A stretch of DNA of 64,000 bases from Charina bottae (GCA_023362775.1 JALMGJ010000020.1:3038001-3102000), one strand, 5' to 3'. Positions 11,587 through 23,575 are shown, numbered from the stretch's first letter. Notes: a model not told the origin generated them from the sequence alone. Program-made: numbers and translations.

Positions 11587-12830
11587 ACTCAGAACTGGGT
11601 CATTATTCCACATTATGCACCAGCCATATGTTAAGTTAAAGAGCAAAAGTACATTTTTAATTTTAAAAAAGTCAAAAATTCTTAATTCATTTGAAAGGAA
11701 AAGTTCTACCATTTAATTAATGCCATTCTTTAAATAATTGTGCAAACTAGTTAACAATATCAATAATGTATGCATGTGGAGGCTACTTTCCTTGTCAGGT
11801 TTAATTACAGTCTAATCAAAGCTCTTATCCAAATCCCCCAATGAACTGCTTTTTAATATTCCATCAAAAAGACAATATAGTACTTGTTCTTTAAGGATTT
11901 TAATGAATGCTAGGATTGGAAAATTCTTAGGAATTATTAGGATGCATGCTAGCTTTTTGATAAAATGTCACCATTCTGATACATTTATATTTGATTTCAA
12001 GTTATTATAGCTTCATTACTGTTACACTTTGTGAACAAAAATGCAAGGTCAAAGTTGAATGCATAATAATAATGAAATTATGACAATTTGCAGAAAAGTA
12101 GTAAGATTGCACTGTGTATGTGTTTCACACATTTCAAATTAATATCATTTCTATTGCCAAATATATAGATACAGATCACTATAAAAATTAGCTGAATATG
12201 CAAGTAAAAGAAATCATTTGCTACTAAGGATCATATACAATTCAATTATATGCAATTCAGTTTTTCTTACCAAATCAAGCCTTTATTGGTTTGAATCAGT
12301 GGATTTAACTTAATGGCAATGCAATTGATACATAAATGACATGCTCTTGATCCAATTTAGTATTTAAAGTTATTTTTCTCTCCCTCCGTCTCTTTCACTG
12401 TAATGTATGTATGTTTACGTATTATAAAACTTTCAGTTCACATTATATTTAGCCTTTGTATTAAGTAATGTTTACTGCAAATTGTAATATATCTATTTTC
12501 TTAAAAGTTAGTATCATTTGTTCTCTGTGCATTGACTTGCAAAGAAATAGAGGTAATTGAATGTAAACCAATATTTTCTTGTACTGGAAGATCTATCCCT
12601 TTATCTCTTCTGGAATATAAGCAGTCTTCATTGTCTCTGTGGTAACTATCTCTATTTAAATCACAAAACCAAAGGTAATAGCTGCTGCAGTTTTATGCAT
12701 AAAACTCCTATTTAACACACTGCCTTCTTTAAGAAAAAGACTTAATAATGGCTAAAATAAAACTGAAAGTTTTTCATTTATGAGCCTATTCTAACTAGGA
12801 ACATTTTTATTGAATAAAATCATTTTAACT
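11587..12830 (+). other. LRRFIP1: Probable 3' UTR of long LRRFIP1 isoform
   Basis: AT-rich, repeat-poor sequence follows the stop of the acidic exon for about 1.2 kb. Candidate poly(A) signals AATAAA are at 12756-12761, 12813-12818 and 12971-12976. Which is used cannot be told; the UTR extent is inferred from the lack of transposon insertions and the signal positions. Confidence 0.5.
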
Positions 12831-13041
12831 TCTGTTTTAGTCTCTTAAAATTAAAAGATAATGCAAACTTTAAAATTTGTAGAGCTATATAGCAGTGTAA
12901 CAGTATATTACACAAAAATATAAAAACATATATTAAAAAATATAGCACAGTATCAAATGTATATAGTGGAAATAAAGTTTTATATTTTAAAATGTCTCTT
13001 CTCATTTGTTGGTAAAATTGATTTAACTAATACTTCTAATA

Positions 13042-13359
13042 ATAGGGGCGCGATGGCTCAGTGGTTAAGACGCCAGGCTTGTCGATCAGAAGGTCGGCGG
13101 TTCGAATCCCTAGTCCCGCATGACGGAGTGAGCTCCCGCACTCGCCCCAGCTCTTGCCAACCTAGCAATTCGAAAGCATGCAAATGCAAGTAGATAAATA
13201 GGTACCACTTTGGTGGGATGGTAACAGCGTTCCACGTGCGTCATGCCAGCCACATGACCGTGGAAGCGTCTTCGGACAGTGCTGGCTCTTTGGCTAAGAA
13301 ACGGAGATGAGCACTGCCCCCTAGAGTCAGACACGACTGTGCAGGGGAAAACCTAACCT
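13042..13359 (+). mobile_element. tRNA-derived SINE with BovB-type tail, copy 3
   Basis: Full-length copy of the 1147/6750 family. Flanked by the perfect 14-bp duplication TAATACTTCTAATA (13028-13041 and 13360-13373), as expected of LINE-mediated insertion. B box GGTTCGAATCC is intact. Confidence 0.9.
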
Positions 13360-14261
13360 TAATACTTCTAATATTTTGTGCAGCTGCCATTTCAGCAAAC
13401 CATATACATATTTTTAAAGATGTATTAATAGTGTTAAACAAATTGGTTGATAATTATTGCTTATTCCCTGTGCTGAGAAATGTATCTGTAAATAAGCATC
13501 CTATCTTTTGGGATAGAAAAAAGATGAGGGAGGAGAGGAGAGGAGAGGAGAAACTGTCATGGGAAAAGGTCACTATTTTATTTGAGATGGTTATACTGTT
13601 CAGTTGTTTCACTGAATTTGTATATACTGTACAAGGCTGGATTAATGCGCATTAGGCAGCAGTTCTTTCTTTGACAGAGAACATGGTTTTGTTGAAATTC
13701 ACAAAGGTAATTGTAAGTGTTCTATACCCTCAACATCATTCATAAGGAATTCTTATTTATTCCTTAGTTTCATGATATATTATTTTCTTTTACATCTTAA
13801 TTTTAAAATCTTATCTTACATCTTAGTCTTAAGGTCTAGTAGCCATACATTAAAAATACATTTTCTTCACATTAAAGAATTCTCCCACAGTGCCCAGCTG
13901 TAAGGAATCACATCACAAAAAAGTACTCTCACATGATTTCCACTAGATAAATTCAATTTTTATTCCATTCAGTAAATATGTAAATTATTTAAGTTATTAA
14001 CTTGAATTATTGTCAGTTTCTGAGTTCTCCGTGTTGCTGGATTAATTAGTGTGAGATTATCACAAAAGTGTCCTTTTTTGCAAGGCACTTGTATTTTTTC
14101 ATAATTTTATTATGTTATTTAGTCAGAGCCTTCTAAAATATTGAGATGTTTACTATTTGCAGCAAAAATAGTAAATTAGGGAAAAGCCTGTTAATGACTC
14201 TCCTAAATGAATGTGAAAAGGGCTTGGCCTTCAAAGTTTATAACATAAAAAGGATGGATGT

Positions 14262-14375
14262 TCTGTATGTATGTATGTATTTATTTATTTATTTATTTAT
14301 TTATTTCTCCAACTTATATCACCGCCCATCTCCCCCCATAGAGGGGACTCTAGGCGGTTTACAACAATTCATGGA
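14262..14375 (-). mobile_element. L2-type LINE 3' tail with (TTTA)n
   Basis: (GTAT)n then (TTTA)n, followed by CACCGCCCATCTCCCCCCAT and TAGGCGG: the reverse of the CCGCCCAGAG...GGGCGG hairpin plus (AAAT)n tail that ends L2-type LINEs elsewhere in this window. Confidence 0.75.
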
Positions 14376-15026
14376 GTGAATCATCTGGCTTCATAATCAC
14401 TTTGTCAGAATGGGATTCTTGGGTTATATCCAATTGTGTTCATCTGAACATTTGTTGGTAAAACAAACTCGTCCTCTCCAGATTCCCTATGTTGGATCCA
14501 AACTGTTAGGGTACCATCCAAAACAAATTATCTGAAAGGAGGGTTAGGCGAAGAGAAGAAGACAGTCTTAACCAGTACCTTTGTGCTGGAAATCCTGTAC
14601 TCAACTTAGCTTTTTTTTTTTTTTTTAAGATGGACGACATAATTCCAAACTGGCTATGAATGTGGTATTGCCCTTTCTCTAAAGGAGATTTTAAAAAAAG
14701 AAGAGACTCGTGTGTGTGTCCTTAAAGTGGCTTATGAGAGAACGTTGATTCCCTTTAACTTATGTATTTGGGATCACTTTATAATTATTCTGTATAAAAT
14801 GGGTAACACTTCACATTTTAAAGTAAAATTGATGTTTTGAAATCTAGACTTAAACTTTTTTTTAAGTTGAAGACGGTAGCAAATTGTTTGGGACTCTTCT
14901 AGACTTGAAAGATTCACATTTGACAAATCTTTTAATGTGGAAAAATCTAAAACCATCATGTGCAAATGTTAGATTCCAGTTTATGAAAAGTATTAGAGTT
15001 TTTAAACTGTCTAAATGTATCAGTAT

Positions 15027-15268
15027 GTAGGGCTGTGCAATGCTTTGGATTCAAGCTCCAAAAAGTGCCTCAAACTGTGCAGGAGAATGATCAAATGTGC
15101 CTGTCTGCAGCATCTTAAAGCAGATGCACCTTTTCCCAGAATTGTGTGATTGTCCTCTGCGGTGCTAAACAGTCCCACGAAAAAGCTGTTGCAGACAGGT
15201 GCTGCATTCATATTCCCACATACTCTGAGGCCCCTTTTGGAGATGACATGCGAAGTGTGCACAGTCCA
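15027..15268. repeat. Unidentified dispersed repeat, copy 1
   Basis: The segment starting GGGCTGTGCAATGCTTTGGA is similar to the reverse complement of 31475-31655 (GTTGTGCAATGCTTTGGAGT). Ends resemble inverted termini (GGGCTGTGC... and ...GCACAGTCC). Probably a nonautonomous DNA transposon; family not recognised. Confidence 0.5.
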
Positions 15269-15604
15269 GTTATTACGTTGTAAAATTCTATATATTTGAA
15301 CAATAAAAGATTTGTGAGATTTTTGTATTCCAGTGTTTGACCATAGAATACCTGCATGCTAGCCTACAGTAGAAGATAGCTGCTTTGCATGCTGCTGGGT
15401 GCTTCTACTGAAGTGACAAGCATGCTTTGTGAGATTGGCATAACCTCCCTTGGCTGAAAATCCCTTCCCAGTCCTGTCTGTGACTTCATTTACTGTGGTA
15501 CGTGCATAATTACATTTATCATTTGCCCCACTAACCTTCATCATTCCCTTTCTTTAAAAATCTGTAACACATCAAGTATTTTGTGTCTTCTTTTTCTCTT
15601 ATAG

Positions 15605-15654
15605 ACATTAGATTAAAAAGACTTCTGGATGAGCGAGAATTTTTACTTGAACAG
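15605..15654 (+). CDS. LRRFIP1: LRRFIP1 coding exon (short isoform)
   Basis: A 50-bp exon between ttatag and gtaagc. Joined to the phase-1 G of the 8745-8886 exon it reads DIRLKRLLDEREFLLEQ, matching the LRRFIP coiled-coil block. It leaves in phase 0. It is used only when the acidic exon is skipped. Confidence 0.9.
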
Positions 15655-16379
15655 GTAAGCAAGGGCCAAATACTTCTCTATTCGTCTGTTTGGGTATACT
15701 AATTGTTGGCCTATAAATTATATTACTGCTGATTTACAAGCTACATTTTTCATGGAGTGAGATGAGTTGTCTGAAATGGCTTTGCTGAGATTTTTAAGCT
15801 ACAGGAAACTTTAATAAATATTAGGTTGCATTAGGCTGGGATGTAGTATCTTACCATGCATCAGGTATGCAATAAGAAGTTTATTTTCCTGGTCCTTGTC
15901 TTTTTTAAATTATGTCTAAGCAAATGCTGGAAAGAATCCCCCGCCCCTTAAAAGGAAAGCCTACATGCATGCTCCCCCCCCATATGCTTCACATTTGGTA
16001 AGCGCTCAAGTATTCTATCCATCCCTCCCCAAGTACAGAAACATCTGCAGGAAGCAGCTGTACTTTATTATCTGGCTATTATCAAATCAATTTTGTCTTT
16101 TCACTGTGTTCTCTAATTTATAAGATTGAATATATTGTATAGGTTTAGCAACTGGAATTTGGATACTAAATAAGGGGGGCCTTAAAAAATCAGATGCTTG
16201 TATGTGTTTGTTCTAGCTTCCTCCACCTGCCTTCACCATTCCTTTGTGCCACTCCCCACCAAATAACATTTGAGAATGCAGCAAGTATAGGAATGGCTCA
16301 TAGCATCAGCCAGGATCCTTATTCCCCTCATCCTTTTTTCCATGGCTTTTAATTAGTCTCCCTGAGGAGCAGTTTTAAG

Positions 16380-16456
16380 AAGCCGCCCAGAGTTGTCGTA
16401 TACGAGATGGGCAGCAGAGAAATTTGACAAACAAACAAATAAATAAATAAGTAAAG
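16380..16456 (+). mobile_element. L2-type LINE 3' tail
   Basis: GCCGCCCAGAGTTGTC...GAGATGGGCAGC hairpin followed by (AAAT)n, the common 3' end of L2-type LINEs in this window. Confidence 0.7.
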
Positions 16457-17004
16457 ATTTTGGAACTATTGCAAGAGTTTGGTTGACATAATGTAGTTAC
16501 TAGCTCTGTGGATTTTTAAGATTAATACAAGGTATTGTACTATATAGAGTATTGATTTATCTGGAGGGGAGGAACAATGGCAGAATATGAAACTATCTGT
16601 TAGATGAGGTTTTTCATTTAAAAAGATATGCAATGTATTACCACAATCTTGATAGCTGAATTTGGCATCTCCAAAATCTTTTCTGTATTTTTTGAAAGGG
16701 CAGGATGTTTAGTCATCATTATTCTTCACCAAAATGTTAGCGATGTCTGCTGCATTATCTGAAAATCCTTTTCTGTTGCTTTATAATCTCTTCCCCACCC
16801 ATGCACTATTCCATCCAAAAATAATTCAAATCATGCAGAAGTATATCAGTTTAGGAAATGCCAGCTGCCAAGCTTTCCTCATAAAAGTGTTCTTTCATAA
16901 ATCAAAATACAGACACCAACCTATCTCTTTAAAATTCTAATTATTCTATTCATGTATAATTTGGATTATTTCTCCTTAAGTTGATTTTTTTTTGTGGCTT
17001 TCAG

Positions 17005-17119
17005 ATTAAAAAATTAAAAGCACAACTGGAAGAAAAACAGAATAGTAAAATTGAGAAATTACATTTGGAAGATGGAGTCCTAGAAAATGGCACAGACATG
17101 CATGCGATTGATCTTCAAA
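17005..17119 (+). CDS. LRRFIP1: LRRFIP1 coding exon (coiled coil)
   Basis: A 115-bp exon after ctttcag, with donor gtaaga. It encodes IKKLKAQLEEKQNSKIEK... through ...MHAIDLQ plus one base, leaving in phase 1. The N-terminal half continues the heptads; the rest is a more variable linker. The next exon completes an Arg codon. Confidence 0.9.
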
Positions 17120-17667
17120 GTAAGACTAATCCCCAGGTTAAATTTTTTAAATTTAGTATTTAATTTTCTCTACTTACAGAATGAATATATCAAATGAAAT
17201 AGGCCTCTTACTTACCTCATGCAGAGGTATAATACCGTTTTTCTGAGCTGTCATTCTGAATCCTTACTGCCTAAGCTAGTTGTACACTAAGTCAAACTTA
17301 GTGGGAGCAACTATTGTAACATGATGTCATTTCTGGCATTTCTTATCAAGTTAAAAAAGTCAGAAATGCTTTTTCTGAAGGCTAGTCAGTTGTACACCCA
17401 AAGTTGGCCTTTGTAGAAGGGAAAAGCAGCTGCATCCTGCCCATTTGGGTGGGAAGAGTGGCATAATGCAGTAGAAAAGTTGCAGTGGTGCCCAGTTCAC
17501 CATATCTGTCCTTTTAGAAAATAAATATGGTGGATGGCTGCATGTCAGCGCTTTTTTTCAAAATGTGCTCAGTCCAGTTGCTGTGGGGGCAGGGGGCAGC
17601 AGCAGGCAGCAGCATGGGGAATAAAGGCTGATTAAGAGTTGGAGAGCTATAGTGGATGGTGGCAATC

Positions 17668-18230
17668 ATTCCTTGACCCCTCTCTCAAACCACCTATCTT
17701 CTCTGTCTAAAATGTGAACATTAATGTCCTCAAATGAGTGTCCTTTTTCCTTTAGATGGACCAGAGTCAGCAGTTTATCTTCATCTAAAGGAAAAAGGAC
17801 ACTCATTTGAGGACATTAATGTTCACATTTTAGACAGAGAAGATAGGTGGTTTGAGAGAGGGGTCAAGGAATCCATTTATGCCAACTTGGAAAATCCTTC
17901 CTTGAATAGAGGTGGGGGCCTCAGGCATAATCTTTCCCCCATCTTCCTCCCCGCTTTGTCTTCTGTGCCTAGGAAGATTAAGACCATTTCGCAAGCTCAA
18001 CAGCAGCATGGTGATCTTAACGATCCTCCTTTAGATGATAAAAGGACTTAAAAATAACATCTCAATATAACCATGACCTAGCCCCAGGTGTAAGGTCACA
18101 CAGCTACCTAGAAACATATTTAGGATTCCCTTACCAACTTTGCTCAGACTGAAGAAGCTCCTTGGATAAGGAGCGAAACGTTTCCACTGAGAAAATAGAA
18201 ATCCAGTTGACATGATTCAAGCTACAGACA
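17668..18230 (+). mobile_element. Penelope-like element 3' end with inverted 5' arm
   Basis: Frame 17734-18051 reads VYLHLKEKGHSFEDINVHIL then DREDRWFERGVKE and PSLNRGGGLRH, the GIY-YIG-side C-terminus of vertebrate Penelope-like retroelements. A perfect 91-bp inverted copy of its start lies at 17668-17758 against 17782-17872 (23-nt loop). After the stop comes ACTGAAGAAGCTCC...GGAGCGAAACG, a typical PLE downstream motif. 5' truncated, intronic in LRRFIP1. Confidence 0.75.
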
Positions 18231-18584
18231 TGTCCACCAGTGAGTTCCAAACATCAAGAAGTGCTCCTTCTATCCCAAACAGCCTCCATCCAGCTGAAAT
18301 TTTTTTCTGGAAGAATGGGGAAAGAAAAGAGGTGATCTTGGTTCATTTCTATTCTCTTCAGTTCCCCATTCCCTCCCTCTCATGACAATCTACTTGAAAG
18401 GGCTGGGAGAATCCTCTCAAACTATGGGGGAAGTACTACTGAAATCTGAAGAGGGAGGGAGAACCATCTGCTGGTGGGTAACATCCTGAGCTGTGGGATT
18501 TAATGTTAATGGATACTGCAGGATAGGGCTTATTTTGAGAATTATTTTGATGGCAGACGTGATTTTATATTATTATTTATTTAG

Positions 18585-18664
18585 GAGATGCAAATAGACA
18601 AATCAGTGACCTCAAATTTAAGCTTGCAAAATCTGAACAAGAGATTACAGCACTGGAACAGAAT
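18585..18664 (+). CDS. LRRFIP1: LRRFIP1 coding exon (coiled coil)
   Basis: An 80-bp exon after tatttag, donor gtaagt. It reads (R)DANRQISDLKFKLAKSEQ then EITALEQN, one of the most conserved blocks in the LRRFIP family, entering in phase 1 and leaving in phase 0. The following intron is very long (18665-32193) and packed with LINE debris. Confidence 0.93.
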
Positions 18665-18989
18665 GTAAGTTTATGATAGTCTTGATAGTATTTTTGAACT
18701 GCCTGGTTAGATGCAGTTGTTTGTATTTTTTTACCTAAAAGTGTTAGAGGAGAAACCTAAGCTGTTTCAGCTCATTTGCTTCAAAACAATTTCCCATGAA
18801 ATTAGTAGATATTATTTAATTTTAAATTCTAAATATGTTAACTGAATGATAATGTATGATCATTGGTATTTGTTTCTATGTTCTAAAGTAATTTATGGTG
18901 AGTTGCCATATTGCTGACAACAACTTTTGCAGTATACTGTATACGAATCTAACCAGGCAAGAAGGCTTCTGGATCTGAAGGGTTGTTCA

Positions 18990-19330
18990 TAGAATGGGAC
19001 AGTTGGAAGGGACCTATCTAGTCCAAGCCCTGGCCCAGTGCAGGAATCTACTGCATCCCTGATGGACAGCCATCGGTCTGTTCTTCAGTACCTTTAGAAA
19101 AAAAAAGTCCACCACCTCTTAAGGCAGTCTGTTTCGTTGTTGAATAGCACTTCTCATTAGGATTTTTTTTCCTGCTGTCTACCTAAAATCTGCATCCTTT
19201 CAGACCCATTGTTTCTAGTCATCCAGAAGAACTTCAGACCAATCTGTGCTGTCCTCTGCATGACAGCCCTTCAGATTGTTGAAGACAGCTATTGTGTCTC
19301 TCCACAGTCTTCCTGAGTTAATCATACCCA
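18990..19330 (-). mobile_element. CR1-type LINE 3' fragment
   Basis: Reads on the reverse strand into the CR1 3' end: GTTGGAAGGGACC...CTAGTCCAA...CCCTGGCCCAGTGCAGGA. Diverged, no open frame. Confidence 0.7.
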
Positions 19331-20195
19331 ATCTGCCAGTGATAAAGCAGAAGCTTTTGGATCCTCTTTTAAGAGAAAAACGTTGGGATTTACTCTTCTA
19401 GTTCTGTCTAAAGAACTCCTTAGTTTCTATAGCCATTTCCATATCAAATCAATTGTTAATCTGTTTTGTATATTATTCTGCTGATGTGCACATTTGTTGG
19501 CTGGTGTGTCGTATCTAAAAGGCTTCAGCAACCAGAGTACTTTGTATTGGCTTTTCTACTGGTGTTGAGGTGCTGTCCAAGTTGTGCTCAACAAATACAA
19601 TCAGAAACGTGTAAGAGCATATTATCATGCCCAGTTTGTGACAATAAAGACAGCGAAGCAACTTCTCTGTCTTAATAGCCTTCAAGCAGAGTTTTTCCAA
19701 GTGATTTAACAAGAAAGCCATGTTGAAATCATGACAGTTTGCAACTTAACTGAGCCAATTTCAAACAAAATGACTTTTATTTCTTCTGACTTTGATGCTG
19801 GTGTTTCTAGTAAGTATGCTTGACAAAAATTACTGAGGACGAGTGTTTGGGAGATTTCCCAAAAGCTGAACCCCACTTTTAGCCCTTTGTTGAAGCAGTT
19901 TTGGGCAGCTGTTATGGAGTTCTGTGATGTTTGGGAGTTGGGATAAACCCCTAGCATATTTCCATTATTATTATATAGACAACAATGTGAAATCACAGCT
20001 GCCAGTCTTTTAGCTGGTGTTGGCCTTCCCAAGAACCTAGGATGTTGTAATGTATCGGCGTAGTATATGTGCGGATCCAAGCAGTGTGGTCTTTTATAAT
20101 TGACAGATGGAAATTTTGTCAATGCACAGATTTTCTAAGTGCCGTCCAAGGTTTTTTGGTATGGCACCCAGTGTGCCGATAACCACTGGGACCAT

Positions 20196-20594
20196 CGCTG
20201 TCAGACTCGCTTTGCTTGCCTGCCATGTGTTTGAGTCAACACCTGTCAAGCCGTATAGAAGCCGACTCATGTCAGCCTGCTTTGTAGCCAGCTACTTTGC
20301 ACCGAAGAGAACTGCCTCCCTCACATTCCTTCGCTGACTGAGACTAACTGTGAACACTGATAAGACACCTGGACTTTCATTAACAAGTTGTGAGGGGGAA
20401 GATCTGGAGTGGGAAAACGATTGTTTTGAAACTAACAAGGGATGAAGTCAGAGGGATGTTCTTAACTTTGAATGCTTGGCGCCAAATCTGGTATTCAGAG
20501 CTTTGCAGCTGTTCCATGTAGCCGTATTTTAATAAATGAATTCTTTTAGCATTCTGATGAATTGTCCGGGGAATTTCTTAAGTTAAGATACTGG
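20196..20594 (+). mobile_element. LTR-like insertion in the R4 relic
   Basis: R4 coding is interrupted by about 399 bp flanked by CACTGGGACCAT (20184-20195 and 20595-20606). The insert contains TGTCAGACTCGC near its start, TTTTAATAAATGAATTC near its end, and ends GATACTGG(CA). It looks like a solo LTR, but a 12-bp duplication is too long for that, so the class is uncertain. Confidence 0.45.
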
Positions 20595-22712
20595 CACTGG
20601 GACCATCACAATCACGGCCAGTTTATGCCATAATCTTTCAACTTTGATTTTTGGATCTTGATATTTTGTGATCTTCTCCAGTTCTTTGTCTTTTATTCTA
20701 CTATCCCTTGGTATTGCCACATTAATTATCCACACTTTCTTCTTTTCAACCACAGTTAAATCTGGTGTCTTATGCGCCAAGACTTGATCAGTTTGTATTC
20801 AGAAATCCCACAATATTTTAACCTCATTTTCAACTACCTTTTCAACTATATATTCCCACCAATTTTTCATTACTGGCACATGATAATTTTTACAAATGTT
20901 CCAGTGAATCATTTTGGCAACTCTGTTATGTCATTGTTTATAATCAGTTTGTGTGATCTTCTTGCATGAGCTGTGTATATGATCTACTGTTTCTTCTGCT
21001 TCTTTGCACAATCTGCACTTTGAATCATTTGATGATTTTTCAGTTCTGGCCTTGATTGCATTAGTTTGAATAGCTTGCTCTTGAGCAGCTAAAAAAAATC
21101 CTTCAGTTTCATTTTTTTAATGTTCCAGTTGTAAGCCATTGCCAGGTTTTATCTTTATCCACTTTCCCCTTGATCTTTTGTAGAAATTAACCATGTAATG
21201 CTTTTCCTTGCCAGCATTCTGCTCGTGTTTTTATTACATTATTTCAATATTCATGTTTTGTTTCCTGTACATTCAGAATGTCCCAATTTTTAACTTGCAT
21301 CAATGCTTGTTCTTGGCTGTCTTTTACATAATCAGCCAAAGCATGCTTTTCTTCTTTGGCAGTTTGTTTGACTTGAAGTAAACCTCTGCCTCCATTTCTG
21401 CGGGGCAGGTATAATCTATCAATATCACTACAGGGATGTAGTGCATAGTGAATAGACATCAGTTTTCTTGTTCTTGGTCCAAACTGTCCAGTTCAGCTTA
21501 ATAATTCCAGCAGTGTTTTGTATCACAAGTATGATGGCTCTGATGGCGTTTCTACCATTCAACTTCGTCTTTAGCAATTTTCTCACTCTTTGGATGTATT
21601 CTTTACTAATCACATTTTGAACTTGTCCATGCTTGATGTTATCCTACTGTCCAGGATACTTGTAGGCTTCATCCTGATGGCTCCTGATGGTTTGGCCATT
21701 CAGCATTTCAATTCCATTACTGTTCGTGATTTTACCCCGATTTATTGCTACTGTAGCACATTTCTCTAGGCCACATTCCGTTGCTATATCTGTGCTAAAA
21801 ATTCTTACAGTATTTGTTAGTGACTGGATTTCGATTTCTGATTTTCCATAAAGCTTCAGATCATCCATGTGAGATTTTATTAGCATTTTTTGTTGTTTGA
21901 TAGCCAAGATTTGTTTTTTCAAAATCACTGAAAGTGGGATCATAGCAATGACAAACAATAAGGGTGATAATGGAAGATGCCCCTCCTAATGTTGACAAAA
22001 CCATATTTTTATTTCCAACCACCAATTCTGTCTTCCACTGCTTTGTTATTTTTTTCTATAAACATTCTAATGTTTTTACTGACACCAGTTGTTTCCAAAC
22101 ATTTGATGAATCCAACTATGTGGTAGTGAATCAAACGCCTTTTTATAATCAATCCAGACCATATGTAAATTGGTTTTTTTGGGGGGGGGGGGGCTTTTGC
22201 AGTTCTCCAAAACCATTTTATCAATCAGAAGTTGATCTTTTGTAACTGCTTTTTCTTTTATTTCCTTTCTGTTATATTGGAAGGATGTTATTTCCTTCTA
22301 AATAATCTTGGATGTTGTCCGCTATTATGCCGGTGAGTAATTTAAACACTGTAGGCAAGCATGTTATTAGCCTCTAGATTCCTGGTGTTGTCCCTTTTGC
22401 TGGTTTTTTTTTAATCAGATAAGTTTTGCCAGTTATTAACCAGTCGCTGATGTCTCCTTTATGCAATACTTCATTAAACTGTTCAGCTATAATTGGCTGT
22501 AAGCTAGTCAGATATTTGAGCCAAAAGCCATGCAATTGATCATTTCCAGGAGATGTCCAGTTTTTAATCCTTTTCACTCAATTTTTAACCATTTCTGCTG
22601 TTATTATTAGTTCTTCCATTTGATTTTTACTAAATTCATCTTCATTTTTTAATCCATCCAGCATTTTTATTATAGTCTTTTTGAGTTTCCCATAGATTTT
22701 TCCAAAAATGTT

Positions 22713-22713
22713 T

Positions 22714-22759
<46 letters not shown>

Positions 22760-22760
22760 C
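22713..22760. repeat. (CAT)n microsatellite
   Basis: About 15 trinucleotide units inside the R4 relic. Confidence 0.95.
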
Positions 22761-22869
22761 GATAATGATGATTGGTCGCATAGTCAACCAGATATTTAGA
22801 CTGGATTTGGCATTTTTATCCACTTATAGAGTCCTTCCCAAGGACCTTGGATAGGCAAATGTTATTTGA

Positions 22870-23030
22870 TGTTGTTAAAGGTATCGTCGCAGGATGTAAG
22901 CTGTTCCAAGTAAAGCTGCCTTTTGCAATTGACTGATGGTGGTTTTCTCAATGCTGATGGTGTTCAAGTGGTGCTCCAGATGTTTTGGGATTGCACCCAA
23001 GGTGCCTATTACTGGTGGTACTATTATTGT
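22870..23030 (-). mobile_element. Second R4 3' end fragment
   Basis: The reverse frame reads VPPVIGTLGAIPKHLEHHL then ISQLQKAALLGTAYILRRYL, the extreme C-terminus of the same R4 family as 19960-22830, directly next to it. Confidence 0.7.
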
Positions 23031-23067
23031 ATTATTATTACTATTACAGTATATTGGTATATATTGG

Positions 23068-23110
<43 letters not shown>

Positions 23111-23111
23111 A
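23068..23111. repeat. (ATC)n microsatellite
   Basis: About 14 trinucleotide units between the R4 end and an L2 tail (GCCACCCAGAGTCACTACAG at 23117). Confidence 0.95.
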
Positions 23112-23239
23112 TGTTAGCCACCCAGAGTCACTACAGTGACATGGACAGCCATAACAGATTAAAAACAGCATGCAAAATAACAAAAACCTGTCAATATATA
23201 AAACCTATAATGACCACCGAAGTAAAAACGAACCTAATA

Positions 23240-23575
23240 AATTAAGAACTCGCAACCCCATGTCTGGGAACCCATCCCAGTTTTTAAAGCTTTCTGGAGA
23301 GCTGGCAGGGTCAGAGCTAATCTAATCTTGAGGGGGAGGATAGACAGGGATATGGTGTTCCAAAGGGCAAATGCTGTGACAGAAAAGACCCACTTTTTGG
23401 ATGTCACAAGATGACATTCTTTAATTAACGGGACCCGCAGCATGCCTCTCCTGTCAATCCCACAAATAATTCAGTCCCATGCCACATAATGCTTTCTAGG
23501 TAACAGCCAGCACCTTGAATTGCATCCAGAAGCCTTGTGGGCCGTGGTGGAACTTGGGCGCATAATGTCACCAAT
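23240..23575 (-). mobile_element. L2-type LINE C-terminal relic
   Basis: The reverse frame reads LRVPLIKECHLVTSKKWVFS then LPALQKALKT, the RT C-terminal block seen in L2-type LINEs (compare RECHL at 52560 and 57670). Confidence 0.65.

Larger units (their letters stand above)
19960..22830 (-). mobile_element. R4-clade LINE relic
   Basis: Reverse frames in order: SPGNDQLHGFWLKYL and LIKKKPAKG (22577-22374); CLPTVFKLLTGIIADNI (about 22370-22310); HMDDLKLYGKSE, the RT YxDD-equivalent (about 21865); RLYLPRRNGGRGLLQ (about 21390); a CCHC block CRLCKEAEETVDHIHSSC (about 21010-20960); and a REL-type endonuclease segment PDLTVVEKKKVWIINVAIP (20780-20583). The last has N where the clade has the catalytic D (DVA to NVA). 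Order matches R4/Dong elements with a C-terminal restriction-like endonuclease. Interrupted by an insertion at 20196-20594. Multiple stops, dead. Confidence 0.75.
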
